From Lutibacter sp. (GTDB lineage: Bacteria > Bacteroidota > Bacteroidia > Flavobacteriales > Flavobacteriaceae): 64,000 bases of DNA. The stretch spans positions 18,440-82,439 of the forward strand of contig JAGPIQ010000001.1 of NCBI GenBank assembly GCA_018054895.1. The letters run 5' to 3'. This document shows positions 29,220 through 38,584 of this stretch, in pieces; positions within the stretch are counted from its first letter, which is position 1, and every line of letters starts with the position of its first letter. The notes beneath the pieces were generated by a model that was given only the letters and a program-made list of their open reading frames with translations, was not told the DNA's origin and made no database searches. Both the position numbers and the translations under genes were made by a program.

Positions 29220-30929
29220 GTGAAAAAAGCGCTATTTATTTTTATATTTTTGAATTCAGTCATTTCATTTTCTCAAGGAACAAGTTCTACAAACAACTCT
29301 TTTCCAGTGAATTATTTTGAAAACCCTATGGATATTCCATTGATTTTATCGGGAACATTTGCTGAATTAAGGCCCAATCATTTTCATTCAGGAATTGATA
29401 TTAAAACAAACCAACGCGAAGGAATTGAAGTGTTTGCGAGTGCAGAAGGCTATGTTTCTCGTATAAAAATTTCGCATTGGGGATTTGGAAAAGCCATTTA
29501 CATTACACACCCTAATGGATACACTACTGTTTATGGACATTTACAAAAATTAAGTGACCGTCTTGAAAATTTCATAAAAAAAGAACACTATAAAAATGAA
29601 AGTTTTGAAGTAGAAGTTTTCCCAACTGCCACTGAATTGCCAGTTTCAAAAAAAGAATTGATTGCTTATAGTGGAAGAACTGGTGGTTTTATGCCGCCAC
29701 ATCTTCATTTTGAAATTAGGGATACCAAAACCGAAGAAACTATTAACCCAATGTATTTTGGATTGAATTTTAGTGATACTACCAAACCAAAATTCAACAC
29801 CTTAGTTGGCTATTCTTTAGATGAAAATTCACAAATAAATAAGGTGAATAGTCCCGTTCAATTAACGCTTACAAAAGCTTCAAATGGAGATTTGGTTGCA
29901 AATAGCATCAATGCTTATGGAAAAATAGGATTTGGAATTAATGCATACGACCAATTAAATGCGGCTCCCAATCAAAATGGTTTATACAGTTTAAAAGTTT
30001 TGGTTAACGGAAAGCAAGTACATGAATTTAAAGCTTCACAATTTGCATTTAGTGAAAGTAAATTGATTAATTTATTAATTGATTTTGAACGTTTTAAAAG
30101 GATAGGTCAACGTATTCAAAAATGTTATAACGAACCCGCAAACACTTTAAGTTTAACAAAAAACGCCGTAAATAACGGAATTATTACCATTGAAGATGGC
30201 TTGAATTATACAATTGAAATTATTGCAAGTGATTTCAAAAATAATGAACAAAAAATCAGCATTCCTATTAAAGGGAAGAAGGATGTGATTACAGGCGTTA
30301 AAGAAGACGTAAAAACACCGTATTTTGTAAAAGCTAAGGAAGTTAATGAGTTTTCTTTAAGAAACGCCAAAGTTTCCTTTCCTGCTAATACATTTTACGC
30401 TGATTTATATTTGAAGTTTGAAGTTGACGATACTTCAGCAACCGTACATAATACTACTACTATTCCTATAAATGGATATTACACCTTAACATTTGATGTT
30501 TCTAAATATTCTGAAGAAGAAAAAAATCAATTGTACATTGCTTCCATTTCTGGAACAAAATCCAATTATGAAACCACCTATAAAAAAGGAAATTCGTTTT
30601 ACACTTCAACTAAAAATTTAGGAAAATTCACGCTGCTGTCGGACACTAAAAAACCAAGTATTTCGTTGGTTAATTTTAAAGATGAACAATGGATTACAAG
30701 TCTTTCTTCATTAAAAGTAAAAATTAGTGATGTTGGCTCAGGTATAAAATCATACAGAGCAGAAATTGACGGAAAATGGATTTTAATGGAATATGACGTT
30801 ATAAACAGCACATTAACATACGATTTAAGGGATGCCAATTATACCGAAGCAAAACACGTTTTAAAAATGGTAGTAATTGATAGTGTAGGAAATTTAAGCA
30901 CTTTGGAATCCACTTTCTTTAGAAAATAA
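29220..30929 (+). CDS. M23-family metallopeptidase, exported
   Basis: 569 residues with a GTG start and a signal peptide (hydrophobic 3-18, cleavage near FSQG). The LytM/peptidase_M23 domain lies at about 45-185 with zinc ligands in HFHSGIDIK (HxxxD, near 57-65) and HLHFEIRD near 161-168. The remaining 380 residues are beta-rich and may form Ig-like domains. A peptidoglycan endopeptidase role is expected. It lies 7 bp before a TonB-dependent receptor gene, so the two are probably co-transcribed. Confidence 0.85.
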   Translation: MKKALFIFIFLNSVISFSQGTSSTNNSFPVNYFENPMDIPLILSGTFAELRPNHFHSGIDIKTNQREGIEVFASAEGYVSRIKISHWGFGKAIYITHPNGYTTVYGHLQKLSDRLENFIKKEHYKNESFEVEVFPTATELPVSKKELIAYSGRTGGFMPPHLHFEIRDTKTEETINPMYFGLNFSDTTKPKFNTLVGYSLDENSQINKVNSPVQLTLTKASNGDLVANSINAYGKIGFGINAYDQLNAAPNQNGLYSLKVLVNGKQVHEFKASQFAFSESKLINLLIDFERFKRIGQRIQKCYNEPANTLSLTKNAVNNGIITIEDGLNYTIEIIASDFKNNEQKISIPIKGKKDVITGVKEDVKTPYFVKAKEVNEFSLRNAKVSFPANTFYADLYLKFEVDDTSATVHNTTTIPINGYYTLTFDVSKYSEEEKNQLYIASISGTKSNYETTYKKGNSFYTSTKNLGKFTLLSDTKKPSISLVNFKDEQWITSLSSLKVKISDVGSGIKSYRAEIDGKWILMEYDVINSTLTYDLRDANYTEAKHVLKMVVIDSVGNLSTLESTFFRK

Positions 30930-30936
30930 TTGATAG

Positions 30937-33387
30937 ATGATTAAACAACTTATAAGTATATTTATTTTTGTTAATTCCGTAGTTGGATTTGCACAAAGTA
31001 GCACAATTCAAGGATTTATAAAGAACAATAATAAGCAACCTATTGAAGGGGTTTCTATTATTTATAAAGCGAATGGAACTACAAGTAATTCAGATGGATT
31101 TTATAGTTTAAAAATTTCTTCTACTGAAGACGTAAACTTAATTTTTAGTCATATTTCATTTGAAACACTTCAAAAAAGAATAAAATTTACACCTAATAAA
31201 ACCATCAACTTCTCTCCTATTCTTCAATACAAAGTGGAAAGTATGTCGGAAATTATAGTGAAGGATGCAAAAAATGAAGCACAAGGAATTCTGAAAATAA
31301 ATGCCCAAAATGCCACCAAAATACCTGGTGCAAACCAAGGTGTTGAAACGTTGTTAATGACGCTGCCTGGTGTTAGCAATAATAATGAGTTAAGTACACA
31401 ATACAATGTGCGTGGTGGAAATTTTGATGAAAACTTAGTATATGTAAATGGAATTGAAGTGTACCGACCATTTTTAGTACGTTCAGGACAACAAGAAGGA
31501 TTGAGTTTTGTAAACCCTAATTTAGTGCAAGATATTAGTTTTTCGGCTGGTGGATTTCAAGCAAAATATGGCGATAAATTAGCCTCCGTTTTAGACATTA
31601 CTTATAAAACACCCAAAGAATTTGCGGCGAGTACAAATGCAAGTCTACTTGGTGGAAATATTAGTGTTGAAGGCACTTTGTTTAAAGATAAATTATCAGC
31701 TTTATTAGGAGTTCGCTATCGAAATAACAGTCTTTTTATTAATAGTAAAGACATTGAAACCAATGCAAATCCAAATTTTACGGATGTTCAAACGTTGCTT
31801 TCTTATGAAGTAAATTCAAAATTAAGCATTGATTTTTTAGGGAACTTTTCATTAAATAATTACAACTATACTCCAAAAACTCGTAGAACAAAATTTGGTT
31901 CTATAGCCAATCCACAGGAATTGACCGTTTACTATGAAGGACAAGAAAAAGATCAATTTAAAACAGCATTTGGAGCGTTTAAATTCAATTATAAAGCCAC
32001 CGAAAACTTAAATATTCACCTAATTACATCAACCTACCAAACTACGGAACAAGAACATTACGATATTTTGGCTCAGTATAATTTAACTGATGTAAATAAC
32101 GATTTAGGTGGTGGTAGTTATGGCGAAACAGAATTTTCTGAAGGAATTGGCACACAATTAAACCACGCACGTAATAATTTAGATGCGCTTATTGGAAATA
32201 TTGAATTCAAAGGAAACTTCAAAAAAGATAATGCACAACTGGATTTTGGATTAAAATACCAATATGAAGATATTCGCGATCGATTGATAGAATGGGAAAT
32301 GATTGATTCTGTAGGGTTTAGCGTTCGCCCACCGTTAACTTTTTCAAACAATCAGCCTTACGAACCTTTTACAGGCGATTTAGTGGCTTACCAAAATATA
32401 AATGCTGCAAATAATGTAACAATCGACCGATTGGTTTGGTTTGCGCAATACAGTAAAAAAGCCTACTGGAATAACCATAAAATATGGTATAATTTAGGAG
32501 TGCGTTCCCATAATTGGAATGTTCACGGAGCAGACATCACCACTTCAAATAAAATTATTTACAGTGTAAGAGGTCAGTTTTCTATAAAACCAGATTGGGA
32601 AAAAGACATGCTTTTTAGAGTTTCTGCAGGAACGTACAACCAACCTCCTTTTTATAAAGAATTACGTAACAGTGACGGAAATGTAGTGCCAGATGTTGAT
32701 ACCCAAAAATCTGTTCAAGTGGTTTTAGGAAACGATTATAGTTTTGAAATGTGGGACCGGCCTTTTAAATTGGTTTCAGAAATTTATTATAAAAACCTTA
32801 CAAATGTTAATAGATATACGGTAGACAATGTAAAAGTACGCTATGAAGCTGATAATAATGCAAAAGGATACGCTACTGGTTTGGATATTCGTTTAAATGG
32901 AGAATTTGTACCTGGTACGGAAAGCTGGGTTAGTTTAGGTTTATTAAAAACCGAAGAAAACTATAATGATTTAGGCTATATTGCCAGACCAACCGACCAA
33001 CGTTTTAAATTTGGAATGTTATTTCAGGATTATGTGCCTAATATTCCGAATATTCGGATGTATTTAAACTTGGTTTTTAATTCTGGTCTTCCTGGTGGTT
33101 CTCCTTCGTATTCAGATCCTTACAACTATCAACGGAGGTTGAATTCCTACAAAAGAGCGGATATTGGTATTTCTTATGTATTTACCGATGCAAAAAATAT
33201 AAAAACAGAAGGTTGGTTGAAAAGCTTTAAAGAATTAGCGATTGGTGTTGAAATCTTCAATATGTTTGACGTAACAAATTCTATTACAAACACTTGGGTA
33301 CGTGATGTATATTCCAAACAGTTTTATGGAATTCCAAATTATATGACACCACGTGTTTTTAATGTAAAAATGGATATGAAGTTTTAG
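30937..33387 (+). CDS. TonB-dependent receptor with carboxypeptidase-like N-domain
   Basis: An 816-residue outer-membrane receptor. A signal peptide (about 1-20, FAQS) leads to a CarboxypepD_reg-like beta-sandwich (about 22-100, IQGFIKNNNKQPIEGVSI), a plug domain (about 115-230, LPGVSNNNELSTQYNVRGGNFDEN) and a C-terminal 22-strand barrel ending in Phe (VKMDMKF). It imports a TonB-dependent substrate that cannot be named. No SusD partner is nearby. It converges closely on the next gene (14 bp). Confidence 0.88.
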   Translation: MIKQLISIFIFVNSVVGFAQSSTIQGFIKNNNKQPIEGVSIIYKANGTTSNSDGFYSLKISSTEDVNLIFSHISFETLQKRIKFTPNKTINFSPILQYKVESMSEIIVKDAKNEAQGILKINAQNATKIPGANQGVETLLMTLPGVSNNNELSTQYNVRGGNFDENLVYVNGIEVYRPFLVRSGQQEGLSFVNPNLVQDISFSAGGFQAKYGDKLASVLDITYKTPKEFAASTNASLLGGNISVEGTLFKDKLSALLGVRYRNNSLFINSKDIETNANPNFTDVQTLLSYEVNSKLSIDFLGNFSLNNYNYTPKTRRTKFGSIANPQELTVYYEGQEKDQFKTAFGAFKFNYKATENLNIHLITSTYQTTEQEHYDILAQYNLTDVNNDLGGGSYGETEFSEGIGTQLNHARNNLDALIGNIEFKGNFKKDNAQLDFGLKYQYEDIRDRLIEWEMIDSVGFSVRPPLTFSNNQPYEPFTGDLVAYQNINAANNVTIDRLVWFAQYSKKAYWNNHKIWYNLGVRSHNWNVHGADITTSNKIIYSVRGQFSIKPDWEKDMLFRVSAGTYNQPPFYKELRNSDGNVVPDVDTQKSVQVVLGNDYSFEMWDRPFKLVSEIYYKNLTNVNRYTVDNVKVRYEADNNAKGYATGLDIRLNGEFVPGTESWVSLGLLKTEENYNDLGYIARPTDQRFKFGMLFQDYVPNIPNIRMYLNLVFNSGLPGGSPSYSDPYNYQRRLNSYKRADIGISYVFTDAKNIKTEGWLKSFKELAIGVEIFNMFDVTNSITNTWVRDVYSKQFYGIPNYMTPRVFNVKMDMKF

Positions 33388-33401
33388 TTTCTATTCCTGT
33401 T

Positions 33402-34532
33402 TTATTCAACAGGAACACGAGCTTTCACATAGTTTATATCCATTTTTCTTTTATCAACTGAAATTAGTATTGGATCCTTGCGTTCTCGCTTGTACACTAC
33501 ATATTTAAACGTTTTCACTTCTTTAATTGCCACTACTTTAACATCAACATCTATACTGCTAATTTTATTATCATTGGCAAGTCCTATATAAAATGTTCCT
33601 GAAGTTTTACTATTATTTTTTCCATAGGCAGCAATACCGTTTCCTTTATCAAATTGAGAATATGACTGACCTTTCATAAATTTTTCTGCATTTTCTAAAT
33701 CCGACAAAAATGTATAATAAACATCTTCTCCCTTTTTAGGAATAAGCATTTCGGTTACGGCTCCCATTGCAAACCCGGCAAGTGGAGTTGCATAAAACGA
33801 CGTGACTTCCTTCACTAATTTTGAAATTATTTTGGTATTATCTAAATAAGCTTTCTGTCCTTCTTCACCAACACCAATCCAATATGCCCAACCAATTATT
33901 TTTTCTTCCTTTAAATCGGTTATGCTATTTTTAGGTAATTCAACCTTCATAAATACTTTGTTATTATTTACATTATAATTGGAGTGCACACGTTGGTTTT
34001 TATTGAACAGAATTTCCTCGAAATTTTCAGTTTTCGATAATTCTTTCACTTTTTCGTTCAATGAAACTACGTTATACCCAACAATACTATCTGCTTTGTA
34101 GGATGAATAAATAGTATCTCCAACAGTTCCCCATTTCCAATTGGTGTTAAACTTTTGTGTAGTTTCATTGAAAGGAATACGATCAATTTTAATTCTGCAT
34201 ACCTTTTTTATAAGTGAAGAATTATAAAATCTAAACTTATAGAGCCCTTTATTTTTAATTTGAATTTTCTTATTTGTTAATCTTTCTAATTTATATTCTG
34301 AAAATATTTTTGTGTTTGGCAGCTCATAAACTTCTATTTCTTTCAGATTTCCACCTTGAATCATTTCTATATTGAACACAACAATATCGCCTTTTGCAAA
34401 ACTAAAATAAAGTTCTTCCGTCTCATTGTTATTTAATGAAATGACAGATTCCGTGACCAAAATTGGATCATTCAATGAAAATACCTGCTGAGAAATCAAC
34501 AACAAGAAACCAATTACTATTTTTTTTATCAT
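33402..34532 (-). CDS. Exported protein of unknown function
   Basis: A 376-residue protein with a signal peptide (about 1-20, ending VFSLND). The first half looks like a beta-sandwich that reads out as a stress or gas-vesicle-unrelated carbohydrate-binding-like module (NNETEELYFSFAKGDIVVFNIEM). The second half contains an Ala/Gly-rich GFAMGAVTEMLIP segment. No catalytic motif is recognised. It is a single gene, upstream of which lies bcp on the same strand. Confidence 0.75.
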   Translation of the reverse strand: MIKKIVIGFLLLISQQVFSLNDPILVTESVISLNNNETEELYFSFAKGDIVVFNIEMIQGGNLKEIEVYELPNTKIFSEYKLERLTNKKIQIKNKGLYKFRFYNSSLIKKVCRIKIDRIPFNETTQKFNTNWKWGTVGDTIYSSYKADSIVGYNVVSLNEKVKELSKTENFEEILFNKNQRVHSNYNVNNNKVFMKVELPKNSITDLKEEKIIGWAYWIGVGEEGQKAYLDNTKIISKLVKEVTSFYATPLAGFAMGAVTEMLIPKKGEDVYYTFLSDLENAEKFMKGQSYSQFDKGNGIAAYGKNNSKTSGTFYIGLANDNKISSIDVDVKVVAIKEVKTFKYVVYKRERKDPILISVDKRKMDINYVKARVPVE

Positions 34533-34563
34533 AAAATATAAATGCTTAAAAAGCTATTAAAGA

Positions 34564-35019
34564 CTAACTATCTAAAATTTGAGCAGCATGCTCCTTTGTT
34601 TTTACTTTTGAAATAACATCTTCAATAATTCCATTTTCATCAATAACAAAAGTAGCTCTGTGAATTCCATCATACTCACGACCCATAAATTTTTTAGGTC
34701 CCCAAACACCAAAAGCTTCAATTACCTTTTTATCTTCATCGGCTAACAACGGAAAAGGCAACTCATTTTTATCAATAAAATTTTGTTGTCTTTTTGCAGA
34801 ATCCGCACTTACACCTAAAACCTCGTAACCTTTCGCTAAAAATGTGTGGTAGTTATCACGCAAATTACATGCTTCCATAGTACAACCAGGCGTACTTGCC
34901 TTTGGGTAAAAAAACAATACTAGTTTTTTTCCTTTATAATCACTTAATTTTATGGTGTTTCCTTGTTGATCTAAGGCTTCAAAATTTGGCGAAGCATCTC
35001 CTATTTTTAGTGTTGTCAT
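34564..35019 (-). CDS. bcp: Thioredoxin-dependent thiol peroxidase (BCP-type peroxiredoxin)
   Basis: A 151-residue peroxiredoxin reducing hydroperoxides. STPGCTMEACNLRD carries the peroxidatic Cys of the TPGCT motif (near 46) and the resolving Cys five residues later (CTMEAC), as in atypical 2-Cys BCP enzymes. Length is typical. Divergent from nth. Confidence 0.93.
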   Translation of the reverse strand: MTTLKIGDASPNFEALDQQGNTIKLSDYKGKKLVLFFYPKASTPGCTMEACNLRDNYHTFLAKGYEVLGVSADSAKRQQNFIDKNELPFPLLADEDKKVIEAFGVWGPKKFMGREYDGIHRATFVIDENGIIEDVISKVKTKEHAAQILDS

Positions 35020-35139
35020 AATTTTTTCTTTATTTTTGAATGTCCAAAGTTAAAGAGTTATATTCAAAAAAGATTAAAATAAATAGAATAACAGTACTTT
35101 CTTTTAAAGTTTTTAACTTTACAACTTTATATTTAAAAT

Positions 35140-35781
35140 ATGACCAAACACGAAAAAGTACAATTTGTAATAAACACCTTGGAAGAATTGTACCCAGAAG
35201 TACCAATTCCTTTAGACCATAAAGATCCATACACTTTACTTATTGCTGTGCTAATGTCCGCACAAAGTACCGATATTGGCGTTAATAAAATTACACCCAA
35301 ATTATTTGCAAAGGCAGATAATCCGTATGATATGATCAAACTTTCGGTGGAAGAAATCCGAGAAATTATCAAGCCTGTTGGCTTGTCTCCTATGAAATCG
35401 AAAGGAATTCATGGACTTTCAAAAATTCTTATTGAAAAGCATCACGGAGAAGTTCCCAAAAGTTTTGAAGCTTTAGAAGAATTACCTGCTGTTGGACACA
35501 AAACCGCCAGTGTAGTTATGAGTCAAGCTTTTGGAGTGCCTGCGTTTCCTGTAGATACCCATATTCATCGATTAATGTATCGTTGGAATTTAACAAATGG
35601 TAAAAACGTAACACAAACCGAAAAAGATGCCAAAAGGTTGTTTCCAAAAGAATTATGGAATAAATTACATCTTCAAATTATATTTTATGGGCGCGAATAT
35701 TCACCTGCAAGAAGTTGGGATATTGAAAAAGATATTATCACTAAAACTATCGGCAGAAAATCTGTTTTAAACTCAAAATAA
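35140..35781 (+). CDS. nth: Endonuclease III-like DNA glycosylase lacking the FeS cluster
   Basis: A 213-residue HhH-GPD glycosylase/AP lyase for oxidised pyrimidines. The helix-hairpin-helix with catalytic Lys is ELPAVGHKTASVVM (near 112-125), and the catalytic Asp is in FPVDTHIHRL near 140. The C-terminus (YGREYSPARSWDIEK) has none of the four Cys that normally bind a [4Fe-4S] cluster in endonuclease III, although the rest is intact. Divergent from bcp; a small basic ORF follows 6 bp downstream. Confidence 0.88.
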   Translation: MTKHEKVQFVINTLEELYPEVPIPLDHKDPYTLLIAVLMSAQSTDIGVNKITPKLFAKADNPYDMIKLSVEEIREIIKPVGLSPMKSKGIHGLSKILIEKHHGEVPKSFEALEELPAVGHKTASVVMSQAFGVPAFPVDTHIHRLMYRWNLTNGKNVTQTEKDAKRLFPKELWNKLHLQIIFYGREYSPARSWDIEKDIITKTIGRKSVLNSK

Positions 35782-35787
35782 TACAAT

Positions 35788-35931
35788 ATGGCAAAAGCAG
35801 GAAGTGCAAAAAATACCAAAAACAAAGCGTTGCATAGTAAATTAATGAAGCAAAAAAAGAATAAATTAAAGTCTGAAAAATTAACAACTCAGCAAAAATT
35901 AAAAGCGATTATTAAAAAATCGCAAGAGTAA
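35788..35931 (+). CDS. Small basic protein (47 aa)
   Basis: The ORF runs ATG to TAA, starting 6 bp after nth: MAKAGSAKNTKNKALHSKLM and so on, with about 15 Lys, no acidic cluster and no Cys. A nucleic-acid- or ribosome-binding role is possible from composition only. The close spacing suggests co-transcription with nth. Not recognised. Confidence 0.55.
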   Translation: MAKAGSAKNTKNKALHSKLMKQKKNKLKSEKLTTQQKLKAIIKKSQE

Positions 35932-35984
35932 TTTTTGAAGAATAATTTTTGTAAATTTGTAATACTAATTTAAAATATAAGGTC

Positions 35985-36083
35985 ATGTCAAAAGGAATGG
36001 ACTCTAAAAAAAGTGTTAAAAAAGAACCTCTAAAAACTGCAAAAGAGAAAAAGGCAGAAAAAAGAGAAAAAAAATCGAAATAA
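35985..36083 (+). CDS. Small Lys-rich protein (32 aa)
   Basis: ATG-TAA ORF of 32 codons with 15 Lys residues (MSKGMDSKKSVKKEPLK and so on). A -7-like TAAATTTG at 35952-35959 and an AAGG ribosome-binding-like stretch lie upstream, and a strong hairpin terminator lies 16 bp downstream, so it looks like the end of a real transcript. Function unknown. Confidence 0.5.
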   Translation: MSKGMDSKKSVKKEPLKTAKEKKAEKREKKSK

Positions 36084-36098
36084 TTTTAGAACCTATAC

Positions 36099-36122
36099 AT
36101 CCTCGTTACAAGTAGCGAGGAT
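36099..36122 (+). terminator. Terminator after the small basic ORFs
   Basis: An 11-bp stem ATCCTCGTTAC/GTAGCGAGGAT (one G-U) with a 2-nt spacing, followed by T8. Confidence 0.8.
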
Positions 36123-36136
36123 TTTTTTTGAAATAA

Positions 36137-36197
36137 TATCAATACTCAAAATAAAAGAGTATATTGCTCAATATTTTAGCATCATAAGTTATCAATA
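36137..36197 (+). promoter_or_regulatory. Possible operator cluster of the S24 regulator
   Basis: The upstream region carries TATCAATA twice (36137-36144, 36190-36197), the palindrome TATTGCTCAATA (36162-36173) and ATACTC/GAGTAT arms (36142-36147, 36157-36162). Such clustered repeats fit autoregulation by the XRE-type regulator directly downstream. Confidence 0.35.
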
Positions 36198-36205
36198 TTA
36201 GCACT

Positions 36206-36979
36206 ATGAATTATTTACCTTCCAACATACGCCATTTAAGGAGTTTAAAAGGAGTAACACAAGAGCAATTTGCTCAAAAATTAAACGTTTCTCGCTCAAG
36301 AATTAGTTCTTATGAAGAAAACAGAGCGATACCTCCTATCGATTTTTTAATTGAAATCTCTAACTTCTTTAAAATTAGCTTAGATATTTTAATAAAAAAC
36401 GATTTATCAAAAGTAAAAGATGAATCGTTTATAAACATTGGCAAAGATCGTGTTTTATTTCCGATTACTATTAATGAAGCGGATGAAGAATTGATAGAAA
36501 TTGTTCCTCAAGAAGCTTCTGCTGGCTATTTAAGAGGCTATACCGATCCTGAATATATTGAGCATTTAAACAAAATTAAACTACCTTTTTTACCAACTGG
36601 CACACACCGAGCATTTCCTATTAAAGGAGATTCTATGTTGCCTGTAAAAAGCGGATCGTACATTGTAGCTCGTTATATTGAAGATCTTCAATATATAAAA
36701 AGTGGAAAAACCTACATCATTATAACATTAAATGATGGTATTGTGTACAAACGTGTTTTTGATAAAATTGATGAGCATAATATGTTATTGTTATCATCCG
36801 ACAATAAAAAATACGATCCATACTATGTTCCTGTTTCTGAAATTTTAGAACTTTGGGAATTTACCTGTTGTATAAATACGCAAGAATATGACGAACACGA
36901 ATTAAAAATTAGTAGTATTGCAACTATGCTAAATCAGTTAGGTGTTGAATTAAAGGCTTTAGAAAAATCCATAAACTAA
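36206..36979 (+). CDS. XRE-family S24 (LexA/UmuD-like) transcriptional regulator
   Basis: 257 residues. The N-terminal XRE helix-turn-helix is at about 6-62 (VTQEQFAQKLNVSRSRISSYE). The C-terminal S24 peptidase domain has nucleophile Ser143 in GDSM (141-144) and general-base Lys182 in VYKRV. A candidate self-cleavage bond Ala106-Gly107 lies in EASAGYLRG, placed before the catalytic domain as in LexA/UmuD/CI-type repressors. It is probably a DNA-damage-responsive repressor. It lies 4 bp upstream of a DnaQ-GIY-YIG nuclease gene, which it likely controls. Confidence 0.85.
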   Translation: MNYLPSNIRHLRSLKGVTQEQFAQKLNVSRSRISSYEENRAIPPIDFLIEISNFFKISLDILIKNDLSKVKDESFINIGKDRVLFPITINEADEELIEIVPQEASAGYLRGYTDPEYIEHLNKIKLPFLPTGTHRAFPIKGDSMLPVKSGSYIVARYIEDLQYIKSGKTYIIITLNDGIVYKRVFDKIDEHNMLLLSSDNKKYDPYYVPVSEILELWEFTCCINTQEYDEHELKISSIATMLNQLGVELKALEKSIN

Positions 36980-36983
36980 GTAA

Positions 36984-38384
36984 ATGTACTCCATAGTCGA
37001 CATAGAAACCACTGGGCAAAGTTCAAAAATAACCGAAATATCCATTTTTATTTTTGATGGGAAAAAAGTTGTAGATGAATACACAACACTTGTAAATCCA
37101 GAGGCTTTAATACCTCCTTTTATAACTAATTTAACGGGTATTAACAACCAAATGGTAGCAAATGCTCCTAAATTTTATGAAATCGCCCAAAAAATAGAAG
37201 AAATTACAAAAGACACTATTTTTGTAGCGCATAATGTGAATTTTGACTACAATATTATTCAGCAAGAATTTAAAGATTTAGGCTTTGACTTTAAAAGAAA
37301 AAAACTGTGTACCGTTCGGTTATCTCGCAAATTAATTCCTGGGTTGAATTCTTATAGCTTAGGCTCCTTATGCACTTCCCAAAATATAGAAATTAAAGAT
37401 CGGCATAGAGCGAAAGGCGATGCTGAAGCGACTACTATTCTATTTGAAAAATTAATAAATTTAGATAAAAACGGAAATGTATTTAATTCCTTTTTAAATC
37501 CAAAATCAGGTCAATCAACCATACCACCATTGCTTCCCAAAAAGGTATTGGACGCCATACCAACTAGCACAGGTGTGTATTATTTCCAAAATGAAAAAGA
37601 TGAAATTATTTATGTTGGAAAAGCAAATAATATAAAACAACGCGTTTTAAGTCATTTTTACGACAAGGCTAAAAAGGAAGTTACCATGTGTCTTGAAACT
37701 TCAAACATAACGTATGAAGAGACTGGAAATGAACTACTTGCTCTACTACTTGAATCTTCAGAAATAAAAAGACTATATCCTAAATTTAATAGAGCACAAC
37801 GCCGATCTTCGGAAACTATTGGGTTATTTAGTTATGAGGATAGAAATGGAATTTTACATTTAGCTTTTAATAAATTAAAACTGATACATACGCCAATTAA
37901 AAAGTTTTATAATGAAACCGAATGTCGTTTGTTTGTTGAAAAATTATGTGACGAATTTGAACTATGTCCTAAATATTGTCATTTACAAACTAATATAAGT
38001 ACTTGTTTTCATTATCAAATTAAAAAATGCAATGGTATTTGTTCTGAAAAGGAAGACATTAAAACCTATAATAACCGAGTAAAAGAAGCCATTCAATCTA
38101 TTGAATTTGAATCTAAAAACTTCGCTATTATTGAAAAAGGAAGAACAAACGAAGAAAATGCCGCTGTGGTTGTACTCAACGGAATTTATAAAGGTTTTGG
38201 GTATTTCAATAAAAAAGAAAAATTGAAAACTTCAGGCGATTATTTAAAAACAATTAAGAGTCAAAAGGATAATAGCGACGTCAACCGAATTTTAAATTCA
38301 TATTTAAAAAATAAATCTATTGAATTGGTTAAGCTAAAAAACACACCCATTGAAACTGATTTATTCTCTTTTTTACCATTATAA
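36984..38384 (+). CDS. DnaQ-like exonuclease fused to GIY-YIG (UvrC-type) nuclease
   Basis: 466 residues. Domain 1 (about 1-165) is a DEDDh 3'-5' exonuclease: DIETTG (6-11), HNVNFD near 80, and HRAKGDAEAT with the final His/Asp near 140. Domain 2 (about 190-270) is GIY-YIG: TGVYYFQNEKDEIIYVGKA, then Arg in IKQRVLSHF and Glu in LLALLLESSEIKRLYP. The remainder resembles the linker seen in DnaQ-UvrC fusions and Cho-like proteins, with several Cys near 335-360. A role in DNA repair is expected. It is coupled to the S24 regulator. Confidence 0.87.
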   Translation: MYSIVDIETTGQSSKITEISIFIFDGKKVVDEYTTLVNPEALIPPFITNLTGINNQMVANAPKFYEIAQKIEEITKDTIFVAHNVNFDYNIIQQEFKDLGFDFKRKKLCTVRLSRKLIPGLNSYSLGSLCTSQNIEIKDRHRAKGDAEATTILFEKLINLDKNGNVFNSFLNPKSGQSTIPPLLPKKVLDAIPTSTGVYYFQNEKDEIIYVGKANNIKQRVLSHFYDKAKKEVTMCLETSNITYEETGNELLALLLESSEIKRLYPKFNRAQRRSSETIGLFSYEDRNGILHLAFNKLKLIHTPIKKFYNETECRLFVEKLCDEFELCPKYCHLQTNISTCFHYQIKKCNGICSEKEDIKTYNNRVKEAIQSIEFESKNFAIIEKGRTNEENAAVVVLNGIYKGFGYFNKKEKLKTSGDYLKTIKSQKDNSDVNRILNSYLKNKSIELVKLKNTPIETDLFSFLPL

Positions 38385-38584
38385 AACAGTTACACAGTGA
38401 AAATTACAGCAATTAATCAGTTCTATATTTATAGTTTTTAACAGTATTCATAATACTTAATTTAGAATAAAAAAAATAGTCATATTTATTTTAAATGCTT
38501 TAATTTACTGTAACTTTACATAACTTTTTCTTATCTTAAGTAAGAAATTAACACACAAATTATAAAAATACACCTCATTATTTT

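Noticed and set aside
33394-33415. TTCCTGTT/AACAGGAA hairpin between the TonB receptor gene and the converging gene
   Set aside because: The stem is only 8 bp, no T run follows on either strand, and it overlaps the end of the minus-strand gene, so it was not listed as a terminator.
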